A DNA stretch of 26,153 bases from CAYQAJ01 sp964415245 (lineage in GTDB: Bacteria > Planctomycetota > Planctomycetia > Pirellulales > Pirellulaceae): positions 1 through 26,153 of the forward strand of contig CAYQAJ010000039.1 of NCBI GenBank assembly GCA_964415245.1. The letters run 5' to 3'. The position numbers and the translations under genes are program-made. Under the pieces are notes generated by a model. That model was not told the origin of the DNA. It did not search any database and worked only from the letters and a program-made list of their open reading frames with translations. Positions 1 through 7,700 of the stretch are shown here, one piece after another (the stretch's first letter is position 1; the number at the start of each line of letters is the position of its first letter).

Positions 1-1
1 C

Positions 2-1684
2 AAGAACACCGACCTGCTCGTCGACCTGGCCCACCAGATCACCGATCATCCCCCCGCGCGGGAGATGGACATGCTGCTGGCCACCGGCGAGCAGGTGAGC
101 GTCGCCCTCATGGCCATGGCCGTGCATTCGCTGGGGCACAAGGCGGTGAGCCTGACCGGCGCCCAGATCGGCATCAAAACCGACAGCATCCACACCAAGG
201 CCCGCATCCAGTCGATCTCCACCGAGCGGATGCAGCAGCTTTTGGACGCGGGCAACATCGTGATCGCCGCCGGCTTCCAGGGCATCGACGAAGAGTTCAA
301 CATCACCACGCTGGGGCGCGGCGGAAGCGACACCACCGCCGTGGCCCTGGCCGCCGTGCTCAAGGCCGCCACGTGCGAGATTTACACCGACGTCGACGGC
401 GTGTACACCACCGATCCCCGCGTCGCGCCCGAGGCACGGCTGTTGTCCCGCATCAGCTACGAGGAAATGCTCGAACTGGCCAGCTTGGGGGCGGGCGTGA
501 TGCACAGCCGCTCGATCGAGTTCGCCAAAAAGTTCGGCGTTTCGATCCACGTCCGCAGCAGCCTCAGCGACACCCCGGGAACGCTCATCAATTCACAGCC
601 CGAGTCGCCCGATCAGCCGGTCAGCGGCGCGGCGCTCACGCGGGACGAGGCCCGCATCACCGTGTGCGGCGTGCCCGACGTGCCCGGCTCGAGCCTGGCC
701 GTGTTTTCGCGCGTGGCCGACCGCAACATCACGGTCGATATGATCGTGCAGAACGTGGCCGAGAACGGCAAGGCCGACATCTCGTTCACCGTGCCGCGTG
801 GCGAGTTGAAATCGGCCCTGGAGGCGGTGGGAGAAGCGGCCGCCGAGCTGGGCGCCTCGGGCGTGCTCTTTGGCGACGACGTGGCCAAGGTCTCGGTCGT
901 GGGGCTGGGGATGGCCCGGCAGACGGGTGTGGCCGACCGCATGTTCCGCGCGCTGGCCGACGAAGGGATTAACATCGAGATGATCTCGACCAGCGAAATC
1001 AAAATCTCGGTGCTGGTGGCCCGCGACGACGCCGTGCGTGCCTTGCGAGCCGTTCATCAGGCGTTCGGCCTGCAGGACATCCCCACGATTACCGACTACT
1101 CACTCACTCACGGCGCCGCCGGCGGCGCGGCCAAGCGGGCCGCGGCTTCGGCCCGCGCCGCAACCGATCCGGCCGACGTGGTTGCCCGGCTGCAGGGCGT
1201 GAACATGGAAGAGCTGGTCATCGACGACGTGTCGCTCGACCAGACGCAGGCCCGCGTCACGATGATGGGTGTGCCCGACACGCCGGGCGTGGCCGCCAAG
1301 ACGTTCGAGGAAGTGGCCGCCGCCGGCATCTTCGTCGACATGATCGTGCAGAGCTACGGACACGAGTCGCTGGCCAGTCTCACGTTCACCGTGCCGGCCG
1401 ATCGGGTGGCGCAGAGCGTAGAGGTGGCCCGCCGCCTGGCCGACACGTTCCACTGCAAAGGCGTGACCAGCAGCCCCAGTGTGGCCAAGCTGTCGGTATC
1501 CGGCGTGGGTCTTCGCAGCCACACGGGCGTGGCCATCCGCATGTTCCGCGCGCTGACCGAGCGCGACATCAACGTGGCGATGATCAACACAAGCGAAGTG
1601 CGGGTGAACGTGGTGGTCGACGGCACGCAAGGCCCCGCGGCGCTCGAAGCGCTAACTGCGGCGATGGCCGACGTGCGCCGGTAA
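2..1684 (+). CDS. lysC: Aspartate kinase with four ACT domains (5' end outside window)
   Basis: Phosphorylates L-aspartate with ATP, the first step to lysine (diaminopimelate), threonine and methionine. The reading frame is open from base 2, so only the N-terminus is missing, roughly 45 residues by comparison with actinobacterial LysC, including the KxGG ATP-site motif. 560 residues are visible. Catalytic-domain motifs are PPAREMDMLLATGE, GRGGSDTTAVALAA, TDVDGVYTTDPR and EEMLELASLGAGVMHSRS. After about residue 215 come two successive ACT pairs: one starts at ARITVCGVPDVPG and ends near KISVLV, the other starts at ARVTMMGVPDTPG and ends near VRVNVVV, with an Ala-rich linker between them (about 1110-1190). 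Most bacterial LysC proteins have one pair; a doubled regulatory region is known from cyanobacterial-type enzymes. The ACT domains normally bind lysine and/or threonine for feedback control. The gene converges on the minus-strand cluster with 54 bases between stops. Confidence 0.96.
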   Translation, partial: KNTDLLVDLAHQITDHPPAREMDMLLATGEQVSVALMAMAVHSLGHKAVSLTGAQIGIKTDSIHTKARIQSISTERMQQLLDAGNIVIAAGFQGIDEEFNITTLGRGGSDTTAVALAAVLKAATCEIYTDVDGVYTTDPRVAPEARLLSRISYEEMLELASLGAGVMHSRSIEFAKKFGVSIHVRSSLSDTPGTLINSQPESPDQPVSGAALTRDEARITVCGVPDVPGSSLAVFSRVADRNITVDMIVQNVAENGKADISFTVPRGELKSALEAVGEAAAELGASGVLFGDDVAKVSVVGLGMARQTGVADRMFRALADEGINIEMISTSEIKISVLVARDDAVRALRAVHQAFGLQDIPTITDYSLTHGAAGGAAKRAAASARAATDPADVVARLQGVNMEELVIDDVSLDQTQARVTMMGVPDTPGVAAKTFEEVAAAGIFVDMIVQSYGHESLASLTFTVPADRVAQSVEVARRLADTFHCKGVTSSPSVAKLSVSGVGLRSHTGVAIRMFRALTERDINVAMINTSEVRVNVVVDGTQGPAALEALTAAMADVRR

Positions 1685-1738
1685 CGTCCCTACGGCCTTT
1701 CATGCCGCCTCCGTCGGATCGACCGCAGTTGCGATCGA

Positions 1739-2200
1739 TCACTCGGCCCGGCCGTGCGATTCGGCGAGCTTTTCGTTCAGAAACTGCGCGAGGTTGGCTG
1801 CGTCGTTGGTGCCGATGCGCAACGTGCCCTTCTTTTTGCGGACCACCACGCAGTCAAGTCCCCAGATGTTCCAGACCCAGCCGCCGCGGAGACTGTAGTG
1901 GATGCCCCAGCCGTCGAGCAAGAGCGTGCGGCCCACTTCGACGCTCTCGATGTCGGCGTAGCGCACGCGGGTACGAAACAGCGGCAACGGGCCGAAGCGG
2001 ATGCCGATTGCATCGACCTCGTCTTCGACCGTCAAATGATGAAACGCCGGGGCAAGCAGCGCGATGACGACGCCAACGGCGACTGCGACGTACGTGCCCG
2101 GGGGAACGCCAAACATTACCGCCAGGACGAAACACGCCACAGCCGAAGCGTACAGGATCAGGCACATCGGAGCCCGCTGGGTGTGGGAGTAGGTGGACAT
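1739..2200 (-). CDS. Small membrane protein with PH-like soluble domain, unknown function
   Basis: A 153-residue protein that I do not recognise as a named family. The ATG at 2200 was chosen; a TTG 12 bases upstream is possible but lies in a 7-base repeat array, and a second ATG begins the hydrophobic stretch MCLILYASAV. Two closely spaced hydrophobic segments (about residues 8-25 and 32-50, the second VAVAVGVVIALLAPAF) are followed by a soluble beta-rich part with VDAIGIRFGPLPLFRTRVRY and WNIWGLDCVVVRKKKGTLRI. This layout of two membrane spans and then a small beta domain resembles bacterial PH-domain (bPH) membrane proteins; that is inference from pattern only. It is the last gene of the minus-strand cluster, 214 bases after the DUF58 gene with repeats in between, so it may not be co-transcribed. 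No Shine-Dalgarno is visible. Confidence 0.75.
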   Translation of the reverse strand: MSTYSHTQRAPMCLILYASAVACFVLAVMFGVPPGTYVAVAVGVVIALLAPAFHHLTVEDEVDAIGIRFGPLPLFRTRVRYADIESVEVGRTLLLDGWGIHYSLRGGWVWNIWGLDCVVVRKKKGTLRIGTNDAANLAQFLNEKLAESHGRAE

Positions 2201-2211
2201 GCGGCGGGGCA

Positions 2212-2235
2212 AATGCAGAGTGCAGAATGCAGAAC
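2212..2235. repeat. 7-base-period repeat, unit aatgcag
   Basis: Three consecutive heptamers (aatgcag, agtgcag, aatgcag) plus the start of a fourth lie directly upstream of the small membrane-protein gene. This is the first of several intergenic arrays with the same period but different units. A weaker heptad-like run (cgaaag, cggaaag, cgg) follows at about 2265-2280. Confidence 0.6.
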
Positions 2236-2285
2236 GGGGAGAGAGTGTGCGTGATCAGCTATCGCGAAAGCGGAAAGCGGACTGG

Positions 2286-2305
2286 ATTCCCGCCTGCGCG
2301 GGAAT
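2286..2305. repeat. dRS3-like palindrome ATTCCC-N8-GGGAAT
   Basis: attcccgc (2286-2293) and gcgggaat (2298-2305) form a perfect 8-bp stem around ctgc. The sequence fits the ATTCCC-N8-GGGAAT pattern known as dRS3 in Neisseria and similar dispersed palindromes in other bacteria. It lies in the 214-base space between two co-directional genes. No T-tract follows on either strand, so it is not called a classical terminator, though the hairpin could protect or attenuate mRNA. Confidence 0.65.
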
Positions 2306-2343
2306 TACGATTCTCTTCTGGCGCAGCGATCCACCGCAATCCG

Positions 2344-2411
2344 GCTGATAGCTGACGGCTGAGAGCTGACTGCTTCGAAACAACTGACAACTGACCACGG
2401 ACTACTGACGA
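2344..2411. repeat. 7-base-period repeats, units gctgaNN and aactgac
   Basis: Four consecutive heptamers starting with gctga (2344-2371), an irregular stretch, then two identical aactgac units (2382-2395), followed by more ctgac-containing sequence. The array ends a few bases before the 3' end of the DUF58 gene. The CTGA core also occurs in the arrays at 10867 and 24066. Confidence 0.6.
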
Positions 2412-2414
2412 ACT

Positions 2415-3323
2415 TCAACGGCCGCGGTTGAGCTGGCTCCGCCGGTTCAGGTAGTCGAGCAAAATCTCGCGCTTCGGCCGGCTCGTGTCGACGAGCACGT
2501 ACTCGCAGTTGTTGCGGGACGCGATGTCCTGCAGTTTATCGCGGAAACGGCCGAGGGCCCGCAGGTAGCCGTTGCGCAAATCCTCGGGCTGGGCCAGGAT
2601 GTGGTCGGGCACTTCCAGGCCGACGAAGCGGGTCATGCCGCTGAAGTCGAAGGCCAGCTCGTCGTGGTGCATGACGTGCAGCAGCACCACCTCGTGCCGG
2701 CTGTAGCGCATCCGCTGGATGGCCGGCTCCAGCGCGTCGAGATCGGCGAAGAAGTCGCTGAAGATCATCACGATCTCGCGGCGGCGCATGCGGCCGGCCA
2801 ACTCGCTCAGGCAGGGGGCCAGGTCGGTTTTTTCGACGGGCTCGATCTCGTCCAAGTGCTGCGTCATGCGGACGATCTGGTCCATCGAGTTGCTGGGCGT
2901 AACATAGCCCCGCACGCGCTGGTCGAACGTGGCCAAAGAAACCTTGTCGCTCTGGCGGACGATCGAGTAGCCCAGCGTGGCGGCAAGCTGCGAGGCGTAC
3001 AGCAGCTTTTGCTGTTCGTCCTCGCCGTACCGCATCGAGGCGCTCACGTCCAACAGCAAATGGCAGACGAAATTCGTTTCCAGCTCGTACTGCTTGACGA
3101 AGTACTTGTCGCGCTTGAAATACACCCGCCAGTCGACATGCTTGGGATCGTCGCCGGGCACGTACTCGCGATGGCCGGCGAACTCGACGGCGAAGCCCGA
3201 CAGGGGCGACTTGTGGTGCCCTGCCAGGTTGCCGATCACCAAGCCGCGTGGCTCGATGTGGCGATCGGCGACGCTGGCCAGAGTTTCGGGGTCGAGATAG
3301 CGGGAGAGAACGCTGGTTGCCAC
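2415..3323 (-). CDS. DUF58 family protein (VWA-like partner of MoxR)
   Basis: A 302-residue soluble DUF58 protein. The family signature lies at residues 47-84 (EFAGHREYVPGDDPKHVDWR and onward to YELETN). It leads into a VWA-like fold whose metal-binding MIDAS start is intact: LLLDVSASM, with D92-S94-S96. EIVMIFSDFF at about residues 183-192 supplies the later VWA strand. DUF58 proteins are nearly always encoded beside a MoxR AAA+ ATPase and are thought to be its cytoplasmic adaptor or substrate. Here the MoxR gene is upstream in the same direction, separated by 311 bases that hold a long inverted repeat. The start is GTG (3321-3323), chosen because it precedes the conserved N-terminal RYLDPETLA region; no convincing Shine-Dalgarno is seen. 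Confidence 0.93.
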   Translation of the reverse strand: MATSVLSRYLDPETLASVADRHIEPRGLVIGNLAGHHKSPLSGFAVEFAGHREYVPGDDPKHVDWRVYFKRDKYFVKQYELETNFVCHLLLDVSASMRYGEDEQQKLLYASQLAATLGYSIVRQSDKVSLATFDQRVRGYVTPSNSMDQIVRMTQHLDEIEPVEKTDLAPCLSELAGRMRRREIVMIFSDFFADLDALEPAIQRMRYSRHEVVLLHVMHHDELAFDFSGMTRFVGLEVPDHILAQPEDLRNGYLRALGRFRDKLQDIASRNNCEYVLVDTSRPKREILLDYLNRRSQLNRGR

Positions 3324-3634
3324 GTTGATTAGTGTTTCTTACTTGGGCGGCAGTTGACGAATACCAGAGGGCGCTTCGCCGTCACCGCGAAAATGACCAA
3401 TGACCAAATCCAAATGACCAATTGGCCCGCTGGCGCGGGCAAGCACCAATCCCCCAATCCCAATGACCAATGTTGCCGCTCGTGGGGACACGTATCTGTT
3501 CCCAAATCGCAATGACCGAATGTGCGGATCGGAATTGGTCATTTGGATTTGGTCATTGGTCATTTTCGTAACAGTGAATCTCCACGACCGATTGTGATTC
3601 GAACTCACGAAAGGCCAAACGGCCACGACGTGCC
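3324..3634. other. 311-base intergenic region between moxR-like and DUF58 genes
   Basis: No plausible gene was seen. The long minus-strand frame here is a shadow that reads into the MoxR gene out of frame. The space is mostly repeat: a perfect inverted repeat (3388-3423 with 3533-3568) and, inside its loop, a CCCGC-N4-GCGGG hairpin (3426-3439) and the fragment ggggacacgtatctgttccc (3484-3503). Confidence 0.7.
3388..3568. repeat. Perfect 36-bp inverted repeat built from 7-base-like units
   Basis: The left arm 3388-3423 and right arm 3533-3568 are exact reverse complements over 36 bases, with a 109-base loop. The arms are themselves made of near-heptad units around aatgacc, with aaatcc interrupting. 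Read as RNA from either strand this would form a very stable stem. It lies between the MoxR and DUF58 genes and could affect read-through or mRNA stability, or be a mobile-repeat relic. It carries no gene. Confidence 0.9.
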
Positions 3635-4666
3635 TCACGCCGCCGGCTTCTCGTAGTGTTTGTCGGCCGGGACGGCTTGCATCAGCATGTCGATAAGCTG
3701 TTCGCTCCCCAGGCCATTGGCCTGCGCGGCGTAGTTGCCCGCGATACGGTGCCGCAGCGCCGGCTTGGCCACCGACTGCACGTCGGCCACGGTAGCGTGG
3801 TAGCGGCCGTGCAGGATGGCCCGCGCTTTGGCGCAGGTGACCATGGTAAGCACGCCGCGCGGTCCCGCGCCCCAGTTGACCCACTTGTTTACGAAGTCGG
3901 GGGCCTCCGGCGTGCCGGGTCGCGACGCGCGAACCAGCGCCCAGGCGTAGCCCAATACCTGATCGCTCACCGGCACGCGGGTGACGAGCTTTTGCAGCTC
4001 GATGATCTGGTCGCCGCTCATGATGGCGGTGATCTCCCCGAGCTGGCCGGTAGTGACGCGTCGGGCAATCTCCCATTCCTCGGCGCCGCTGGGATAGTCG
4101 ACCTTGATGTAGAGCAGGAAGCGGTCGAGCTGCGCCTCGGGCAGGGGGTAGGTGCCTTCCTGCTCGAGCGGGTTCTGCGTGGCCAGCACGAAAAAGGGAG
4201 CGGGCAGGGGGTGCATGTGTCCGCCGGCGCTCACTTGGCGTTCCTGCATGGCCTCGAGCAGCGCCGCCTGCGTCTTGGGAGGCGTGCGGTTGATCTCGTC
4301 GGCCAGCAGCAAATTGGCGAACACGGGACCGGCCAGAAAGCGGTAGCCGCGCTTCCGCGTCTCCGGGTCCTCTTGGATCACCTCGGTGCCGGTGATGTCG
4401 CTGGGCATCAGGTCGGGCGTGAACTGGATGCGCTTAAACGTCAGGTGCAGCGACTGGGCCAGCGAGCTGACCAGCAACGTCTTGGCCAGGCCGGGCACGC
4501 CTTCCAACAGCGCGTGGCCGCGGGCGAACATGGCGACGAGCACCTGCTCAATCACCTCGTCCTGGCCGATGATGACCTTCGACAGCTCGTCGCGGATTTG
4601 GCGGTAGCCCTGCTCGCACTGCTGCACGGCAGCGACGTCGTCGGGCAGGACACTGGTATCGGGCAT
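3635..4666 (-). CDS. MoxR-family AAA+ ATPase
   Basis: A 343-residue MoxR-type ATPase, complete. From the ATG at 4666 the motifs are Walker A GVPGLAKT (about 56-63), Walker B LLADEINR (D123, E124), the family stretch KTQAALLEAMQERQVS, sensor 1 LATQNPLEQEGTYPLPEAQ with N165, and LDRFLL with R182 as likely arginine finger. MoxR proteins are cytoplasmic hexameric ATPases thought to remodel or load metal into client proteins through VWA/MIDAS partners. Here the partners are the DUF58 gene downstream and two VWA membrane genes upstream. This ATG was preferred over one 18 codons upstream because GGAG lies 8 bases before it and homology begins just after it. The stop of the coiled-coil gene is only 69 bases upstream, so co-transcription is likely. 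Confidence 0.96.
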   Translation of the reverse strand: MPDTSVLPDDVAAVQQCEQGYRQIRDELSKVIIGQDEVIEQVLVAMFARGHALLEGVPGLAKTLLVSSLAQSLHLTFKRIQFTPDLMPSDITGTEVIQEDPETRKRGYRFLAGPVFANLLLADEINRTPPKTQAALLEAMQERQVSAGGHMHPLPAPFFVLATQNPLEQEGTYPLPEAQLDRFLLYIKVDYPSGAEEWEIARRVTTGQLGEITAIMSGDQIIELQKLVTRVPVSDQVLGYAWALVRASRPGTPEAPDFVNKWVNWGAGPRGVLTMVTCAKARAILHGRYHATVADVQSVAKPALRHRIAGNYAAQANGLGSEQLIDMLMQAVPADKHYEKPAA

Positions 4667-4674
4667 GGCAAAAA

Positions 4675-4678
4675 CTCC
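4675..4678 (-). promoter_or_regulatory. Shine-Dalgarno GGAG deciding the MoxR start
   Basis: GGAG on the minus strand with an 8-base spacer to the ATG at 4666. It is one of the few clear ribosome binding sites in the window and selects this start over the upstream in-frame ATG at 4720. Confidence 0.6.
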
Positions 4679-4735
4679 AAGTAGTTGGAGGTAGGTGGTG
4701 TTGGTTGTTCGCTTCGGCACACGAAACGCTTCGGT

Positions 4736-7700
4736 TCAATCGACACTCTCAAAGTAACGGCGGAGCCGCTCTTCGTAGCCGCGCGGGGCGCGGCCGCGGG
4801 AGCGGGCGTTGATGGCGTCGCGAAGCGACGGCGGCAGCTTGGCGAACCAAGGCTCCTGTTCGTACGAACGCGCGGTTGCGGAGGAATCCTCGTTCCCATC
4901 GCCGGTGCGGCTGTCGGCCTGGGCGGCCGGGTTCAACTGAAGCGGCGACTGGCCGGCGATCTGGTTGTTCGACGTGTCGCCGCCGGTNNNNNNNNNNNNN
5001 NNNNNNNNNNNNNNNNNNNNNNNNNNNNNNNNNNNNNNNNNNNNNNNNNNNNNNNNNNNNNNNNNNNNNNNNNNNNNNNNNNNNNNNGCCTTGACCCTCA
5101 CCTTGTCCCTGTCCTTGACCTTGGCCTTCGCCCTGTCCTTGTCCCTCGCCCTGACCTTCACCTTGACCCTCTCCTTGTCCTTGTCCTTCACCTTGACCTT
5201 CGCCCTGTCCCTGGCCCTCACCCTGTCCTTCACCCTGGCCCTCCCCCTGGCCGGGTTCTTGGCCTTCGCCTTGACCGGGCTGCTGGCCGGTTGCGGGGTC
5301 CTCGCCAAAGCGCGAGGCAGTTTCCAATCCTTCGCGGATGGGGACGTTAGCTACTTCTTGTTGGCCGGAGATGGCCGCGGCGCCTTGACCCGTGGCGCGC
5401 TGCGCCTCGGCGAACTGCCGCGTGGCTTGCTGTAGCGCCTGGGCCGCTGCGACCTGCTCGGGCGATGGCTGCCCCTGGCCGCTCGGTTGGCCTTCACCAC
5501 TGGGTTGTCCCTCGCCACTGGGTTGACCTTCGCCGCTCGGTTGGCCTTCACCACTGGGTTGGCCCTCACCACTGGGCTGACCTTCACCACTGGGTTGGCC
5601 TTCGCCACTGGGCTGACCTTCACTTCCTTGGTTGGCCTCGGCGAGTTGATTCAGCGCATCGGCCTGTCGAGCGATTTCGTCGCGAGCCTCTTGCTGTTCG
5701 CGAGCCAACTCGGCAACCGTTTGGGCGATGTCGCGATCGCGGCGGATTTGCTGTTCGCGGGCTGCCAGGCTGGCGGCTGCGCGTTCGAGCGATCGCTCGA
5801 CATCCTCTTGCGCTTGCGAAGCGCGGGACGGATTGTCGGACTGGGCGCTCTGCGAACCTTGCTGGGCGGCGTTCTCGCCTTGTCGCAGTGCCGAGGCAGC
5901 ACCCGGATCGACCGGAGCGGCCTGACTCGCCAATTGGCCCGACTCGCCGGCTTCCCTGGCGAGCTCTTCACCCTGCTCGCGCGTGAGATCTTCGATCGCT
6001 TCTTCAAGCTGTTTGACGGCCTCTTCGAGCGACTCGGCCACTTGGCCCTGCGCTTCGGAGGCCGCCTGGTTGTCGCCCGACTGAATCTGTTGCTGGGCTT
6101 CGCCCGATTGTTGCTGTGCCCGGCTCAGCGTTTGCGCCGCCTCGGGCGCGGCCTCGGCCGAGAGACCACGGGCTTCGTTTGATCGCTCGCCCACGCGCTG
6201 CTGCGCGGCGGCATCGGGATTGCCGGGGTCGGACTGCGCCGCATCGGCGGCGGCTTGCTCGGCCGCAGCCTGGGCGTTTTGCAGCGCCTCGCGAGCCGCA
6301 TTACGAGCGGCTTCGGCACGCGACGGGCTGCCCGTGAGCGTCTCGCGGGCCGCTTCGGCCGCGGCCTGCGCTGCTTCGGTCAGCGACTTGGCCAGCTCGC
6401 CGTCGGTGTTTCGGGCCAGCTCTGTGGCCGCCTCGGCGGCTTCCTGCTGGCGGATGGCGGCGTCGAGCGGGGTATTGGCGCGGCCTTCGGCCACGTCGCG
6501 AGCGGCGTCATCGGCCTGCTGCTGGCGGTCCAAAGCGCGACCGACCGCATCGGCCTGCTCGCGCGCACGCGCGGCCTCTTCGCGACCTCGGGCTCGCTCC
6601 TGCTCGGCCTGCGCCTGGCGAGTTCTTTCGAGCGCCTCCTCAAGTTGCTTGACCGCTTCGGCCGATTCCGCATCGTGCCGAGCAAGCGCGTCTTCGACCG
6701 GTTCGCGCACTTCGGCCACGCGCTCGAGCTGCTCGTCGGCCAGTGCGGCCAACTGCTCGGCCGTTTCGCCTTGTTCCTTGCGGAGCGCGGCTGCTGCCCG
6801 TGCAAGCTGCTCGGCAGCGTCTTGAGCCGCATCCGCTGCCTGAGCGGCCGATGGCTTGGAAGGCTCACCGGGCGCGTTCTGTGCTTCTGCTAACTGTTTG
6901 GCCGCTTCGCCAATGGGGGCAGCGGCGTCTTCGAGTTGTTTCGAGACTTCGGGGGCGGACTCGCGCACGCCTTCGGCAATGCGGTCGGCCACCTTGGCGA
7001 TGTCCTCCTGCTCGTCGACGAGCTCCTTAGCCCGTTCCTCACTGAGTCCCGCCTCTTGGGCGGCTGCGTCGGTCTCCTCGGCAATGCGTCGCTCGGCCGC
7101 GGCGGCTCGTTCGAGCGCCTCGGCGGCGCGGGCCAGCTCGCCCGTTTCCACAGCCAATTGACGCCGTTGGGTATCGGCAAGCTGCGCTTCGACTTCGGCG
7201 AGTGCTCGCTCCAGCGCCTCGGCTGCCGTTTCGGCCGCACGCTCGCGCGAGTCGGCTGCTTCGGGTGCCGCCTGCTGGAGCGCCTTGGCCGCTTCGTCGG
7301 CCGCTTCTTGCGCATCGGCGAGGCGCGAGGGAACGGTGCCCGGCACGTCGGCGTTCTCGGCGGCGCGTTCGAGTTTCTCGGCTACTTGCTGCTCGTGCTG
7401 CGCCGCCTCGGCGGGATTCTCGCGCGATTGGGCGGTGGCAGCCTCTTGCTCGTGGGCGGCGTCCTGCAATTGCTCCTTCAACTGGCGAAGCTGCTCGACC
7501 TCTTCGGCCAGCTCGGCGGCGCTTTTATCGGCGCTGTCGAGGTCAATCGCTTGCTGGAGGATTTGCTCGATCTCGGCCAGGCTGCCGAGCACCTTGCCCT
7601 GTTCGAGAGTGGCCTGGTTCTGCTGCTTCTCGAACAACTGGGCGGTTGCCTCGTAGGCCGACGCCTTGGCCTGCTGAGCCAAGGGCTCGGTGGAGGGGAA

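Noticed and set aside
1717..1740. Possible terminator hairpin (gatcga/tcgatc) between the convergent lysC and small membrane-protein genes
   Set aside because: Only 6 bp of stem, a 12-base loop and no T-tract; the second arm runs into the end of the minus-strand gene.
3339..4076. 245-codon minus-strand open frame across the MoxR 3' end and the intergenic repeat
   Set aside because: Out of frame with MoxR, Arg/Gly-rich in the overlap, and made of repeat DNA downstream.
4749..4987. C-terminal part of the coiled-coil gene in the frame obtained by counting 100 Ns
   Set aside because: The Arg/Pro/Ala-rich translation is typical of a shifted frame; the alternative frame ending at 4736 gives a coherent tail.
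5481..5624. Regularly repeated short units resembling a CRISPR array
   Set aside because: Units are 18 bp, contiguous, without spacers and in frame in a protein; no cas genes are present.
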